A program made the translations under genes and the position numbers. Source: RGIG6178 sp045118975 (GTDB taxonomy: Bacteria > Bacillota_I > Bacilli_A > RFN20 > DUOF01). Taken from it: a DNA stretch of 64,000 nt. Positions 34,612 through 43,592 of this stretch are shown piece after piece. The stretch covers positions 62,001-126,000 of the forward strand of contig JBGVCT010000016.1 of NCBI GenBank assembly GCA_045118975.1. Reading direction: 5' to 3'. Below the pieces are notes generated by a model. The model searched no databases. It was given only the letters and a program-made list of their open reading frames with translations, and was not told where the DNA came from. Numbering within the stretch: position 1 is the stretch's first letter; each line of letters begins with the position of its first letter.

Positions 34612-34866
34612 ATCGGCTGAGAATGGGAAGAGTAGTCTTGCAATGTATTGTAGAGAGTTAGCGGTTGGTGAAAGCTAATATAATAGCAGGATAAAAGACA
34701 CCCAGGAGCTACTTGCTTGAAATTATAGTAGAGTAAGTCGGGAATGAACCGTTACTTCATAGAGTGATTATATATAATTTTATACTTTAATATATAATAA
34801 ATTGGGTGGTACCGCGGATTAAGAACAGTTATTCGTCCCTTTGTGGATAATATAACTGTTTTTTAT
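34612..34866 (+). promoter_or_regulatory. T-box riboswitch, specifier read as GAC (Asp)
   Basis: T-box GGGTGGTACCGCGG at 34804-34817 is followed by the terminator AACAGTTAT / ATAACTGTT (34824-34860) and a T-run. The specifier by alignment is GAC at 34697-34699, before ACCCAGGAG. It controls the aspartyl-tRNA synthetase at 34899, which supports the reading. It fills the 331-bp gap 34568-34898. Confidence 0.9.
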
Positions 34867-34898
34867 TTTTATTATATATTGAATAGGGGGTATAAAGG

Positions 34899-36212
34899 AT
34901 GAAAGAGATATATTTTAAAAATCTAGAAGAATATATAGGAAAGGAGATTACTCTTGAGGGTTTTGTAGATACTATACGTAATTTACAATATGTACAATTT
35001 GTAGTATTAAGAGATAGTAGCGATAAGGTTCAAATTACTATAGAAAAAAATGATGATAATAAAGAATTAAATGCTATAGTAAATGATTTAACTTGTGAGA
35101 GTACAATTAAAGTTAGTGGAGTATTAAATCGAAATGAGAAAGTAAAACTTAATGCTATGGAAATAATTCCAAATAAAATAGTTGTAACTAGTAAAAGTTT
35201 AGAAGAATTACCTCTAAATTATAAAGATAGCAAGTCCGCACTATTGGATACTAGATTAAACTATAGATTTTTAGATTTAAGAAATGAAAAGAATTTACTT
35301 ATGTTTAAAGTTCAAACTTGTTTTATTAATGCGATGAGAGAATATGTTGTAAGTAATAATTTTATTGAAATTCATTCTCCAAAAATTATTGGTGCAGCTA
35401 GTGAATCGGGAGCAGATGTTTTTGAACTAGAGTATTTCGGTAATAAAGCATATTTGGCACAAAGTCCTCAATTTTATAAGCAAATGGCAATGTGTAGTGG
35501 ATTTGAAAAAGTATTTGAAATAGCTCCAGCATTTAGAGCAGAAAAATCAAATTCATATAGACATGCAACAGAATTTACTTCATTTGATATTGAGATGAGT
35601 TATATTGAGTCTTTAGAAGAACTTATGAATTTTGAAGAAAATTTATTTATTGCAGGATTAAGTGCAGTTAAAGAAAAGTATGGGGAAGAGATAAAAAGAA
35701 TATTTAATGTAGAGGTAATAATACCTTCAAAACCATTCCCTAGAATCAAATTAGAAGAACTATATAAGATTCTTGAAAAAGAATATGGATTTGTAATGAA
35801 TTATGAAGATGTTGGTGATATGAATGCTGAATCTGAAAAATTGGCTAGTAAATATGTAAAAGAAAAATATGGCCATGAATTTGTGTTTATTACTGATTTC
35901 AGTGCTAAAAAAAGAGCATTCTATCATAAAAGAGAAAACGGAATTCCTCAAGGGGCTGACCTTTTATGGAAGGGATGCGAGACTACAACATTAGCTTTAA
36001 GAGAGCATAGATATGATATTCTTTGTAACCAAGCTAGGGAAAAAGGATTAGGAAATGACGTTAAATTCTATTTAGAGTTCTTTAAGTATGGTTGTCCACC
36101 TCATGGGGGATTTGCTTTGGGTGTTGATAGAATAACTATGTTATTACTTGAAACAGGATCATTAAAAGAGACAATGTATTTATTTAGAGGGCCAAATCGT
36201 ATAGAACCATAA
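34899..36212 (+). CDS. aspS: aspartyl-tRNA synthetase, archaeal-type (probably non-discriminating)
   Basis: 437 residues, class IIb. An N-terminal OB-fold (VGF-like EGFVDTIRNL) binds the anticodon. Class II motifs include FRAEKSNSYRHATEFTSFDIEM (motif 2) and FALGVDRITMLLL (motif 3), with the QSPQFYKQ motif. At 437 residues and without the GAD insertion it is the archaeal/eukaryal AspRS type found in some Firmicutes, which often charges both tRNA-Asp and tRNA-Asn, with GatCAB completing Asn-tRNA. It is controlled by the Asp T-box upstream. Confidence 0.9.
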   Translation: MKEIYFKNLEEYIGKEITLEGFVDTIRNLQYVQFVVLRDSSDKVQITIEKNDDNKELNAIVNDLTCESTIKVSGVLNRNEKVKLNAMEIIPNKIVVTSKSLEELPLNYKDSKSALLDTRLNYRFLDLRNEKNLLMFKVQTCFINAMREYVVSNNFIEIHSPKIIGAASESGADVFELEYFGNKAYLAQSPQFYKQMAMCSGFEKVFEIAPAFRAEKSNSYRHATEFTSFDIEMSYIESLEELMNFEENLFIAGLSAVKEKYGEEIKRIFNVEVIIPSKPFPRIKLEELYKILEKEYGFVMNYEDVGDMNAESEKLASKYVKEKYGHEFVFITDFSAKKRAFYHKRENGIPQGADLLWKGCETTTLALREHRYDILCNQAREKGLGNDVKFYLEFFKYGCPPHGGFALGVDRITMLLLETGSLKETMYLFRGPNRIEP

Positions 36213-36244
36213 ACAAAAAAGAAGCATTTGAGTGCTTCTTTTTT
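36213..36244. terminator. bidirectional intrinsic terminator
   Basis: AAGAAGCA / TGCTTCTT stem with A-run left and T-run right, between aspS and a convergent gene. Confidence 0.85.
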
Positions 36245-36614
36245 ATCTTCCTTTATTTTTCGATAACCTACATCTAAAGTTACCTGCAAAGTTTTCATAG
36301 GCATGTTCCCAATCTTCCCCAGTAATTAATAACCTATCAATAAATAAAACAGGATTCTTACTATTTAGATTTTCCATTATTTCATCTTTTGATAAAAAAC
36401 CAGATCTTAGAAATCTAATTGTTTGAGTAAGGTAATCAATGCTATCATCTTTACAACATTTAGGTAAGTTTTCTAATTCTTTTCCAGTTATATTTAAATA
36501 ATCTAAATAATACAAACTGGTATATTTTTCTTCTAAATATAATAGTAAACATATATCAGTTGCGTAAGTATTATTGTGTGTTAGTCTTTCTAAAACATCG
36601 CTTATATCATCCAT
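36243..36614 (-). CDS. uncharacterised small protein
   Basis: 123 residues, acidic and mostly helical, not recognised. CKDDS and CRLSK hold the only noteworthy cysteines. AGGAGG lies 5' of the ATG on the minus strand (near 36620-36626). The start of its transcription region is divergent from the acetyltransferase at 36746. Confidence 0.65.
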   Translation of the reverse strand: MDDISDVLERLTHNNTYATDICLLLYLEEKYTSLYYLDYLNITGKELENLPKCCKDDSIDYLTQTIRFLRSGFLSKDEIMENLNSKNPVLFIDRLLITGEDWEHAYENFAGNFRCRLSKNKGR

Positions 36615-36745
36615 TATCTTAAGTCCTCCTGTTATGTTAATAGTATTTTAACATGGCTATTTGAAAGTTTAAAGAATTATTTAATTGAGTAATAGACTAG
36701 TTAAGGCTAAAAAAGTTTGATAAAATCACATTAGGAAGTGATAAT

Positions 36746-37198
36746 ATGGAATACATTAAAATAGAAAATGAGTTTGATTGTAAGTGTGCAGATAAATTAC
36801 TTAATGAATTAATTAAGTATGAAAGCAATCTAGATGATGTAATTAATGGAGAGTGTATTATTAATGATTTTCATAAAGATATGATAAAGCATTCTCATGT
36901 TTTTGCTTATTATGTTAAAGATAATGATGAGTGTATTGGTTATATTTTTGCTTATTTAAAAACTCCATTAAATGATATTATCACTACTAATGTTGTCATG
37001 TTAGAATCTTTATTTGTAAAAGAAAAGTATAGAAAAAAAGGCCTAGGTAAACAATTAATTGAGATGCTTGAAGAATGGGCTAAAAGTAAATGGGATAAAT
37101 ATGTGGTTGAAATTGTCTGTTTAAGTGATAATAAAAATGCACTTAATTTTTATAAGAAATTAGGATATGTTGAATCTAAAACAATACTAAGAAAATAG
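36746..37198 (+). CDS. GNAT family N-acetyltransferase
   Basis: 150 residues. VMLESLFVKEKYRKKGLGKQL contains the motif A acetyl-CoA loop (R-K-K-G-L-G-K), and NKNALNFYKKLGY is the common C-terminal GNAT segment. The substrate is unknown. It precedes the GDPD gene by 10 bp and is probably co-transcribed with it. Confidence 0.9.
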   Translation: MEYIKIENEFDCKCADKLLNELIKYESNLDDVINGECIINDFHKDMIKHSHVFAYYVKDNDECIGYIFAYLKTPLNDIITTNVVMLESLFVKEKYRKKGLGKQLIEMLEEWAKSKWDKYVVEIVCLSDNKNALNFYKKLGYVESKTILRK

Positions 37199-37208
37199 GA
37201 ATTACAAT

Positions 37209-38165
37209 ATGAAAAGAATTACATCAATATCAATATTTATTACATTAGTTATTGCTTCTTTTTTTAGTGTGATTAGCTTTATTCCTTTAAAAAAGGTTGT
37301 AGAGGAAAATATTTGGATAGAGGATTATACCCAAATTGCAGCTCATAGAGGTGGAGCTCATTTGAATCCAGAAAATACCAAAATGGCTTTTGATTATGTT
37401 ATTAAAGAGACTACCTATACAGATATCATAGAGTTTGATTTAAGGTTAACAAAAGATAATATTTTAGTTATAAATCATGATGAGGATATAAATAGAATGG
37501 CGCTAGAAGAAAATGAAGAAAGTGTTATTATATCTAAACATAATTATAAAGATTTATTGGAATATAATTTAGGTAGGAATTTTATGGATTTAAATGGGAA
37601 ATATCCATATAAAAATTTAACCATAGATGATGCTAAAAATAGGGGACTTACCCTTATGAAATTAGAAGATTTCTTTGAAGAGTATAATATGTTTAGAGAC
37701 TTCAAATTATTTATAGAAATAAAAGAAGAAGGAGATAGGAGTAGAGAGATAGTAGATCATTTGATGAGTATGCTAGATGAATTTGAATGGTATAAAAATA
37801 GAAGTATGATTATTTCTTTTGATGATTCTTTGATTGATTATATGTGGGATAATTACATGGATCAATATATAGGAGCACTTGGTAATAAAGTGTTTGCACA
37901 AATTGCTTTTACAAAGTTAGGGTTAGCCCAACTTTATAATCCTAAGTATCATAGTATACAAGTGCCATTTAATGAAAAAGCTAAAAAGGTTCCTATTAAT
38001 TGGATTGATAAAAGGTTAATAGATTATTGCACAAGGCAAAATCAATTAGTTGTATATTGGGGCAGTGATGATGTAAATGAAATGACAATAATGATAGAGG
38101 CAGGTGTGCATGTTATTACTACTGATAGGCCAGATGTATTATCTGAATTAATTCACAAAAAATGA
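37209..38165 (+). CDS. glycerophosphodiester phosphodiesterase, membrane-anchored
   Basis: 318 residues. One N-terminal membrane helix or uncleaved signal (residues 5-25) precedes a GDPD barrel: AAHRGGAHLNPENT with the catalytic HR, DIIEFDLRLTKD (E and D metal ligands), NHDEDINR, and LFIEIKEEG. It hydrolyses glycerophosphodiesters to glycerol-3-phosphate and an alcohol at the membrane face. A GpsA-like dehydrogenase lies two genes downstream, in line with glycerol-phosphate turnover. Confidence 0.9.
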   Translation: MKRITSISIFITLVIASFFSVISFIPLKKVVEENIWIEDYTQIAAHRGGAHLNPENTKMAFDYVIKETTYTDIIEFDLRLTKDNILVINHDEDINRMALEENEESVIISKHNYKDLLEYNLGRNFMDLNGKYPYKNLTIDDAKNRGLTLMKLEDFFEEYNMFRDFKLFIEIKEEGDRSREIVDHLMSMLDEFEWYKNRSMIISFDDSLIDYMWDNYMDQYIGALGNKVFAQIAFTKLGLAQLYNPKYHSIQVPFNEKAKKVPINWIDKRLIDYCTRQNQLVVYWGSDDVNEMTIMIEAGVHVITTDRPDVLSELIHKK

Positions 38166-38226
38166 TATATCTTGACATTGTTGTATTGAGATGTAAAAAT
38201 AAATTTAGTTATTAGAGGTGAAAAAA

Positions 38227-38595
38227 ATGAAATTTTGTACTCATTGTGGTAATCAATTATTAGATGAAGCAGTAATTTGTCCTAAATGTGGGTGTGCAGT
38301 GGATAGTGATAGTAGAGATGCTTTTAATTCTACTCCTAGAAGTGGGGGAGCATCTGAGGGAATGGTAAAAGCTACTAAGGCGCTTCTAATTGTGGCTTGT
38401 ATCTTTAGTATATTCTCTTATTTTATTCCACTTATTTGGTGCATTCCTATGACGGTTTCTTATTATAGGAAGAAAGAAAATGGTGAGCCTATATCTCCAA
38501 CGTTCAAAATTTGCACATTGCTATTTGTATCTACTCTTGCAGGAATATTAATGCTTTTTGATAATGAGCAAGGAAATAATAGTAATAATTATTAA
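38227..38595 (+). CDS. zinc-ribbon membrane protein
   Basis: 122 residues. Zinc ribbon (CTHCGN, then CPKCGC) plus two hydrophobic helices (about 55-78 and 95-112). Start ATG at 38227 after AGAGGTG. Function unknown; same overall type as the genes at 14253, 25618 and 43593. Confidence 0.72.
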   Translation: MKFCTHCGNQLLDEAVICPKCGCAVDSDSRDAFNSTPRSGGASEGMVKATKALLIVACIFSIFSYFIPLIWCIPMTVSYYRKKENGEPISPTFKICTLLFVSTLAGILMLFDNEQGNNSNNY

Positions 38596-38604
38596 ATAAG
38601 AAAA

Positions 38605-38637
38605 AAGAGTCTAATATTGATTATTAGGCTCTTTTAT
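38605..38637 (+). terminator. intrinsic terminator
   Basis: GAGTCTAATA / TATTAGGCTC stem with one G-U pair and a T-run. Confidence 0.8.
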
Positions 38638-38701
38638 TTATGTTATATTAATAAGTATTACTAATACGATGTAGAGGTAATATAGACAGAGAGGTAATTT
38701 G

Positions 38702-39667
38702 ATGAAAAATATAACTGTTATAGGATGTGGTAGATGGGGTAGTTTTATTGCATATTATTTGGACTTAATTGGTAAGAATGTTACTTTGTATGGTAGAAGT
38801 ACATCTAAAGATTTTAATAATTTTAAAGAAACAAGAACTAATGAAAAATTGGTTTTAAAAGAAAGTGTTAAATTGAATTGTGATTTGCAAACTGTTTTAG
38901 AAAATGATGTAATAGTTATCTCTATTAACTCACAAGGATTAAGAAAGTTAATGAGTGAAATAAAATCTTTAAATTTAAAAAACAAAACATATATTTTATG
39001 TATGAAGGGAATAGAAATTGAAACAGGTAAGAGACTTAGTGAAGTGGTGGAAGAATTTATAGATGAAACTTCTAGAGTGGCTGTTTGGATTGGTCCAGGT
39101 CATGTCGAAGAGTTTGTTAAGGGTGTTCCAAATTGTATGGTTATAGATTCTAAAGATAACGATACAAAAGAAATGCTAGTAAAAGAGTTTTCTAGTAATC
39201 TTATAAGATTTTATTATGGTAGTGATTTGATTGGCAATGAAATAGGTGCTGCAAGTAAAAATGTAATTGGAATAGCTGCAGGGATGTTAGATGGGTATGG
39301 ATTGTCTTCGCTTAAAGGTGCACTTATGTCTAGAGGAACAATAGAAATATCTAGATTTATTAAGGCTTTGGGAGGAAATGAAATATCTGCCTATGGACTA
39401 TGCCATTTAGGAGATTATGAGGCTACAGTATTTAGCAAATATAGTCATAACAGAATGTTTGGAGAACTTTATGTAAAAGGGGAAGAATATTCTAGTTTAG
39501 CTGAGGGTTATTATACTGTAAAAGCAATGATAAATATTGCTAAAGAAAAAGGTATAGAAATACCTATATGTGAGACTGTATATAACATTTTATATAATAA
39601 AAAGGACCCAAAAGAGGAACTTGATAAGTTATTTTTAAGAAGTATTAAAAAAGAATTTATATTTTAA
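38702..39667 (+). CDS. gpsA: NAD(P)H-dependent glycerol-3-phosphate dehydrogenase
   Basis: 321 residues. N-terminal Rossmann motif VIGCGRWGSFIAYYL; WIGPGHVEEF is the substrate region; GAASKNVIGIAAGMLDGYG and LMSRGTIEI contain the conserved Lys and Arg. It reduces dihydroxyacetone phosphate to sn-glycerol-3-phosphate for phospholipid synthesis. The N-terminus has GCGRWG instead of the usual GxGxxG with Ala, still compatible. The start is the ATG at 38702 after GAGAGGT. A second, canonical gpsA elsewhere cannot be excluded. Confidence 0.85.
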   Translation: MKNITVIGCGRWGSFIAYYLDLIGKNVTLYGRSTSKDFNNFKETRTNEKLVLKESVKLNCDLQTVLENDVIVISINSQGLRKLMSEIKSLNLKNKTYILCMKGIEIETGKRLSEVVEEFIDETSRVAVWIGPGHVEEFVKGVPNCMVIDSKDNDTKEMLVKEFSSNLIRFYYGSDLIGNEIGAASKNVIGIAAGMLDGYGLSSLKGALMSRGTIEISRFIKALGGNEISAYGLCHLGDYEATVFSKYSHNRMFGELYVKGEEYSSLAEGYYTVKAMINIAKEKGIEIPICETVYNILYNKKDPKEELDKLFLRSIKKEFIF

Positions 39668-39670
39668 AAT

Positions 39671-39703
39671 AAAAAAAGAGCAGATTTACTGCTCCTTTTT
39701 TTT
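39671..39703. terminator. bidirectional intrinsic terminator
   Basis: GAGCAG / CTGCTC stem flanked by seven A and by a T-run, between convergent genes. Confidence 0.85.
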
Positions 39704-40181
39704 ATTCAAATACTACTGTGTTTGCCCAACTTATGAATTTATCATGATATTTGTTAGATAAGTTTTCAAAACAATAGAATTGGATTAGCCAGAATGCATT
39801 ATCACTTGCATGAAGTGTAACCATGTAATAGAACTCAGTTCCATCTACATCAGCTGTATAAGTGTAATAAGCGTATTTTCCATTTTCGCTTTCTTGGATG
39901 TCATAATCAGTACCTTCCATTAGTTGAACAAGTTCTAGATATTCAACTTTAGTTACAGTATCAGAATCAAAGCCTTCTTCAAAGTCTTCATGAGACACGA
40001 TCATTGCAGAACGATTATTTTGAATGCAATAATCAAAACCTGCATATGAGAATTCTCTATAACCCATAGGCATTTCTATATGCATTTCTCCATATGAATA
40101 AGTTTTAGCAAAACAACCTGAAATTGTAACAGTTAATGCTAGTAAAATAGTAAGTAAAATTCCTTTTAATCCTTTTTTCAT
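39702..40181 (-). CDS. small lipoprotein of unknown function
   Basis: 159 residues. The signal peptide with lipobox ISGC (Cys23) marks export and lipidation. The mature part is acidic and beta-rich (HIEMPMGYREFSYAG) and not recognised. The start at 40181 follows AAGGAG; the longer frame from 40232 would bury the signal peptide. Confidence 0.8.
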   Translation of the reverse strand: MKKGLKGILLTILLALTVTISGCFAKTYSYGEMHIEMPMGYREFSYAGFDYCIQNNRSAMIVSHEDFEEGFDSDTVTKVEYLELVQLMEGTDYDIQESENGKYAYYTYTADVDGTEFYYMVTLHASDNAFWLIQFYCFENLSNKYHDKFISWANTVVFE

Positions 40182-40279
40182 AAATACACCACTCCTTGAG
40201 GCTAGTATAGTTAATATAATTAATTTAGTCAATATTTATTTTTTTTCTTTGTTTGTGTATCATTTTATTGGTGATGTAA

Positions 40280-40753
40280 ATGGAATTTTTATTTTTAATT
40301 ATAGGTGCAATTATTATGACCTGCTTTACAATGAGAGAGGATATTATGTATAGTACAAGATTGGCTCCATTGGTAAGATGGACATTACTTTCAATTTCTT
40401 TAATAATGTTAATATCGCTTCCAATATGTGCAATATCATTTGCCTATACTTGCTTTAGCGAATCTATAAATGATGCTGGTTATGTTGTTGGGGCGTTATG
40501 TATAGTTGTTGCAATATCTGATATTATATATTTCATTAGATTTGTTATAAAAATGATTGGGGCAAGGAAGGTAAGAGAACACTTAATCGATGAAGAAAAT
40601 AATCCTAACTCGTTATATAATGCTTTTAGAAGTAAACAAGAGACTCAAGAAAATCAAAATGATCGTGGGAGAATAGTTGTTAGGGTTGTGGGAATATTTG
40701 TTCTTATATGTATATTGGCTGCTTATGTTTTAATGTCTATCTATATTTGGTAA
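40280..40753 (+). CDS. membrane protein with three or four helices
   Basis: 157 residues. Helices are at about 1-15, 33-57, 68-90 and 130-155, with a polar loop before the last. Not recognised. GGTGAT lies before the ATG. Confidence 0.65.
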   Translation: MEFLFLIIGAIIMTCFTMREDIMYSTRLAPLVRWTLLSISLIMLISLPICAISFAYTCFSESINDAGYVVGALCIVVAISDIIYFIRFVIKMIGARKVREHLIDEENNPNSLYNAFRSKQETQENQNDRGRIVVRVVGIFVLICILAAYVLMSIYIW

Positions 40754-40773
40754 GTTAAAACAAAAGATAAAAT

Positions 40774-40803
40774 AAAAAAGGTTAGATTTTTCTAACCTTT
40801 TTT
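40774..40803. terminator. bidirectional intrinsic terminator
   Basis: GGTTAG / CTAACC stem flanked by A and T runs. Confidence 0.85.
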
Positions 40804-41448
40804 TACTGATGTATTTTTCTTTTCTTTTCCCTCGACAAGTAAATCTCTAGGATCCTCTAGTGGGTAATCTAATTTTGACTTTACTGCTTTGATTACTTTC
40901 ATGGCTTCATCATATGAATGCTCTTCTTCATTTATTAAACCTTTACGAACTGGTGCCTTATATACTTGTATATCTTTTTTAGATATTTTCTTCCCCTTAG
41001 TTATTTTTAATTTTGACTCAATAACTTTGTCTACAAGAGCATATTGTAATGGTGCATCTTCATCTAATGAGTTTTGAACTGGTTGAAGAATAGTATCTCT
41101 ATCATATAAAGTTAACTCTACTGATTTTCTATCCGCGGATAACTTATAAGTGACAACTATTTCACCACTTTGAGTACCTCTTACTGATTCATGGAATACT
41201 CTAGCAAATGTATTGTAATTTAATTGCACAGGGTTTGTAACAGGTGGGCGTAGTGCATCATATGTTTCATGCCCTGATTCATAATCTGGGAATATGTGAT
41301 ATAAGATGTCATATTTTAAGCATTTAATAATAGCTTCTTTATAATTCTCTAAGTTATTTGAATCTTCTCTTAAAAAGAAATATCTAAATGGTGTTTCTCC
41401 TTCAAAGCCATAAGATTCATAGAATGGTAATTCTCTAGTTTTTTGCAT
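40792..41448 (-). CDS. uncharacterised protein
   Basis: 218 residues, soluble, with a beta-rich middle (GEIVVTYKLSADRKSVELTL) and a basic Lys-rich C-terminus. Not recognised. TAGGAG precedes the ATG on the minus strand. Its stop falls in the shared terminator, and it is convergent with the membrane protein at 40280. Confidence 0.6.
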   Translation of the reverse strand: MQKTRELPFYESYGFEGETPFRYFFLREDSNNLENYKEAIIKCLKYDILYHIFPDYESGHETYDALRPPVTNPVQLNYNTFARVFHESVRGTQSGEIVVTYKLSADRKSVELTLYDRDTILQPVQNSLDEDAPLQYALVDKVIESKLKITKGKKISKKDIQVYKAPVRKGLINEEEHSYDEAMKVIKAVKSKLDYPLEDPRDLLVEGKEKKNTSVKKG

Positions 41449-41690
41449 AATAAATCAACTCCTATTTAATTTAATAATACAATAAGAAATAGTAATTTGC
41501 AAATTTAGATATTAAAAAGTTATGATGTGTAGAAATAGGGATGGAATAGATGATTATAAAAAAAGATTATCCATACTTATTTCAATAGATTAAATAAGGT
41601 TGTTTATTCCTTTTTTTGTTGTTATTAACTCTTAATAATTATATGAAGTGAAGTGTTGTTGTGTTATAATGAAGTTGTGGAGTGATATAT

Positions 41691-42308
41691 ATGAAGTTAG
41701 TAAACATTAGACAATTAACAAATCAAAAATATTTGAATATGTTTGAAGTTGAGTATGAGCATGAAGGACATAGTGTGAAGTGGACTTTTTCATCAAGAAA
41801 CTCTATTGATGAACTTATTTGTAAAACTGGAGGAAAGAAAGCAGATACAGTATGTATAATTCCTAAAGTTATAGTGGATGGTAAAGAGTATATTGTTATG
41901 ACAAAAGAATTTAGACAACCTATTAATGATTATATTTATTCTTTCCCTGCTGGTCTTGTAGAGGAGGGAGAAGATCCAATTGAGTGCTGTGCTAGAGAGT
42001 TAAAAGAGGAAATAGGAGCAGATGAAATTGGGGAAGTTAATGCTTTAACTGAGGTTTGTTATAATAGTGAAGGTATGACTGATGAAAGTGTTATTATATA
42101 TGAGGTTGTTGTTACAAAGATTGGAAAACAAGATTTACAAGACCATGAAGATATAAAAACATTCTTTGTTCCAGTTGAAGATTTAGAAGACTTTATAAGA
42201 GGAAAAAGAGTTAGTACAAAAGCTGGTATATATTGTCCGATGATTGTTAGACAACACAAACTAGAACAAGAATTAAAGAATAAAAACAAAAACAATAATC
42301 GTAGATAA
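41691..42308 (+). CDS. Nudix hydrolase (ADP-ribose pyrophosphatase-like)
   Basis: 205 residues. The Nudix box is complete (AGLVEEGED, then 7 residues, then RELKEEIGAD). EYIVMTKEFRQPINDY and YNSEGMTDE match the ADP-ribose pyrophosphatase subgroup that splits ADP-ribose into AMP and ribose-5-phosphate. A TATAAT lies at about 41665 and TGGAG before the ATG. It has a basic tail. Confidence 0.88.
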   Translation: MKLVNIRQLTNQKYLNMFEVEYEHEGHSVKWTFSSRNSIDELICKTGGKKADTVCIIPKVIVDGKEYIVMTKEFRQPINDYIYSFPAGLVEEGEDPIECCARELKEEIGADEIGEVNALTEVCYNSEGMTDESVIIYEVVVTKIGKQDLQDHEDIKTFFVPVEDLEDFIRGKRVSTKAGIYCPMIVRQHKLEQELKNKNKNNNRR

Positions 42309-42312
42309 AAAT

Positions 42313-42338
42313 AAAAAAATGGGTTTTGCCCATTTTTT
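42313..42338. terminator. bidirectional intrinsic terminator
   Basis: ATGGG / CCCAT stem with A-run left and six T right. Confidence 0.85.
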
Positions 42339-42723
42339 ATTTTATGTTTTCAATAGCACTAAGTATTTTTTCTTCCTCATATTTATCTTTGAAAGTTTTA
42401 TCATCTATTTCTATGATTGCTTTATCTACTTCGATGAATCTTTCAAGTAATTTACCCATTAGTTGTAAAGGTATATAACAACCACCAATTATTCCTGTAT
42501 TTTTATTTATTTGATTACCTTTTTCATCTATAAAATATGGAATTAAGTGATTTTTATTACCTGAAGGAGGTCCATAATAAGGAACTAATATTTCATCGAA
42601 TAGCCTAAATATTGATTCATGGCTATCTTTACTTGGATATGTGAATTCAATATAAATTCGTTCTCCCATGTTAATAAAGGGACCTCTTTTCATTTTTATT
42701 ATAATTCTATTTTCATTGTTCAT
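42337..42723 (-). CDS. uncharacterised protein
   Basis: 128 residues, soluble, mixed alpha/beta (RIYIEFTYPSKDSHES), not recognised. The start lies about 100 bp from the divergent P-loop kinase-like gene. No further context is visible. Confidence 0.58.
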   Translation of the reverse strand: MNNENRIIIKMKRGPFINMGERIYIEFTYPSKDSHESIFRLFDEILVPYYGPPSGNKNHLIPYFIDEKGNQINKNTGIIGGCYIPLQLMGKLLERFIEVDKAIIEIDDKTFKDKYEEEKILSAIENIK

Positions 42724-42810
42724 AATTTCAACTCCCTAATTAATGCTATCATAAAAGATTAAAACTAAAATAAATATGGGGACTTTTTTAGACTATTATT
42801 TTAAAACTGG

Positions 42811-42816
42811 TATAAT
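42811..42816 (+). promoter_or_regulatory. extended -10 of a probably leaderless transcript
   Basis: TGG-TATAAT is followed by only 6 bp before the ATG at 42823, so transcription should start at or next to the start codon. No ribosome site is present. Confidence 0.55.
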
Positions 42817-42822
42817 CAAAGT

Positions 42823-43443
42823 ATGAAAAGTTATGTTAGGGTATTTAAAAATAGAGAAGATATTACTTTTAATAAAAAGGAAGGTAATATATTTTTTGTT
42901 ACAGGTTTATCTGGTAGTGGTAAAAGTTATTATTCAAAAATGTTAGCTAAAGAGTTGGATGCTAAAATATTCCAAGTTGAATGGTTGATTCATTATAAAC
43001 ATTGTGATGAAGAGTTTAAAAAATTTCTTGATGATTTTATAGAAAAATATGATATAAATGAGTATGTTTTAAATAAATGGAATAATGTAAAAAAAGAGGA
43101 TGATAATGAACTTTTAAAAAAGTATATGAACTTACTTTTAAAGGAGTTTATTGATATTTATAAAGATGGAGTATACATTATTGAAGGATTACAATTGTTT
43201 ACACTTATTGATGTTGATTTGATAAAAAATTATTTTATTCTTATAAAGGGGACTGGTAGCATTACTAGTTTAAAAAACAGAGTGAAAAGAGATTATCAAA
43301 AAAGAAAAGATTATAAGTTTATAGATAAAGTAAAATGGTTTATAAAAGTGATAAAGCAAAGCAGTCTTTATCAATTTAAACATCGAAGGAAATTAAATGA
43401 TTTTATTGGAGAATTAATAAAAATCAAGGATGCCAAAAGTTGA
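42823..43443 (+). CDS. P-loop NTPase, small kinase-like
   Basis: 206 residues. Walker A is FVTGLSGSGKSYY near residue 27; a later YIIEGLQLF segment could carry Walker B-like acid. The fold suggests uridine/adenylylsulfate-kinase-like chemistry, without a substrate. The C-terminal half is basic. The gene has no ribosome site and lies 6 bp after a -10 box, so it is probably expressed from a leaderless mRNA. Confidence 0.7.
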   Translation: MKSYVRVFKNREDITFNKKEGNIFFVTGLSGSGKSYYSKMLAKELDAKIFQVEWLIHYKHCDEEFKKFLDDFIEKYDINEYVLNKWNNVKKEDDNELLKKYMNLLLKEFIDIYKDGVYIIEGLQLFTLIDVDLIKNYFILIKGTGSITSLKNRVKRDYQKRKDYKFIDKVKWFIKVIKQSSLYQFKHRRKLNDFIGELIKIKDAKS

Positions 43444-43532
43444 AAAAATTAACATAAAAATTATTATTTGTAATAAAAAAATAGATAAATAATGTAAAAA
43501 ATACATAAAAAAATGCAATTTATATAAAAAAA
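43443..43532 (+). promoter_or_regulatory. helically phased A-tracts upstream of the DUF4234 promoter
   Basis: Six A-tracts of 5-7 A start at 43443, 43456, 43475, 43496, 43507 and 43526. The distances are near 10.5 or 21 bp. Such phasing predicts intrinsic DNA curvature and an UP-element-like effect on TATAAT at 43557-43562. Confidence 0.5.
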
Positions 43533-43592
43533 TGTATTATTGAATATATTATTTGTTATAATTAGTCATAGTTATAAAGGAGTGTGTATGAT

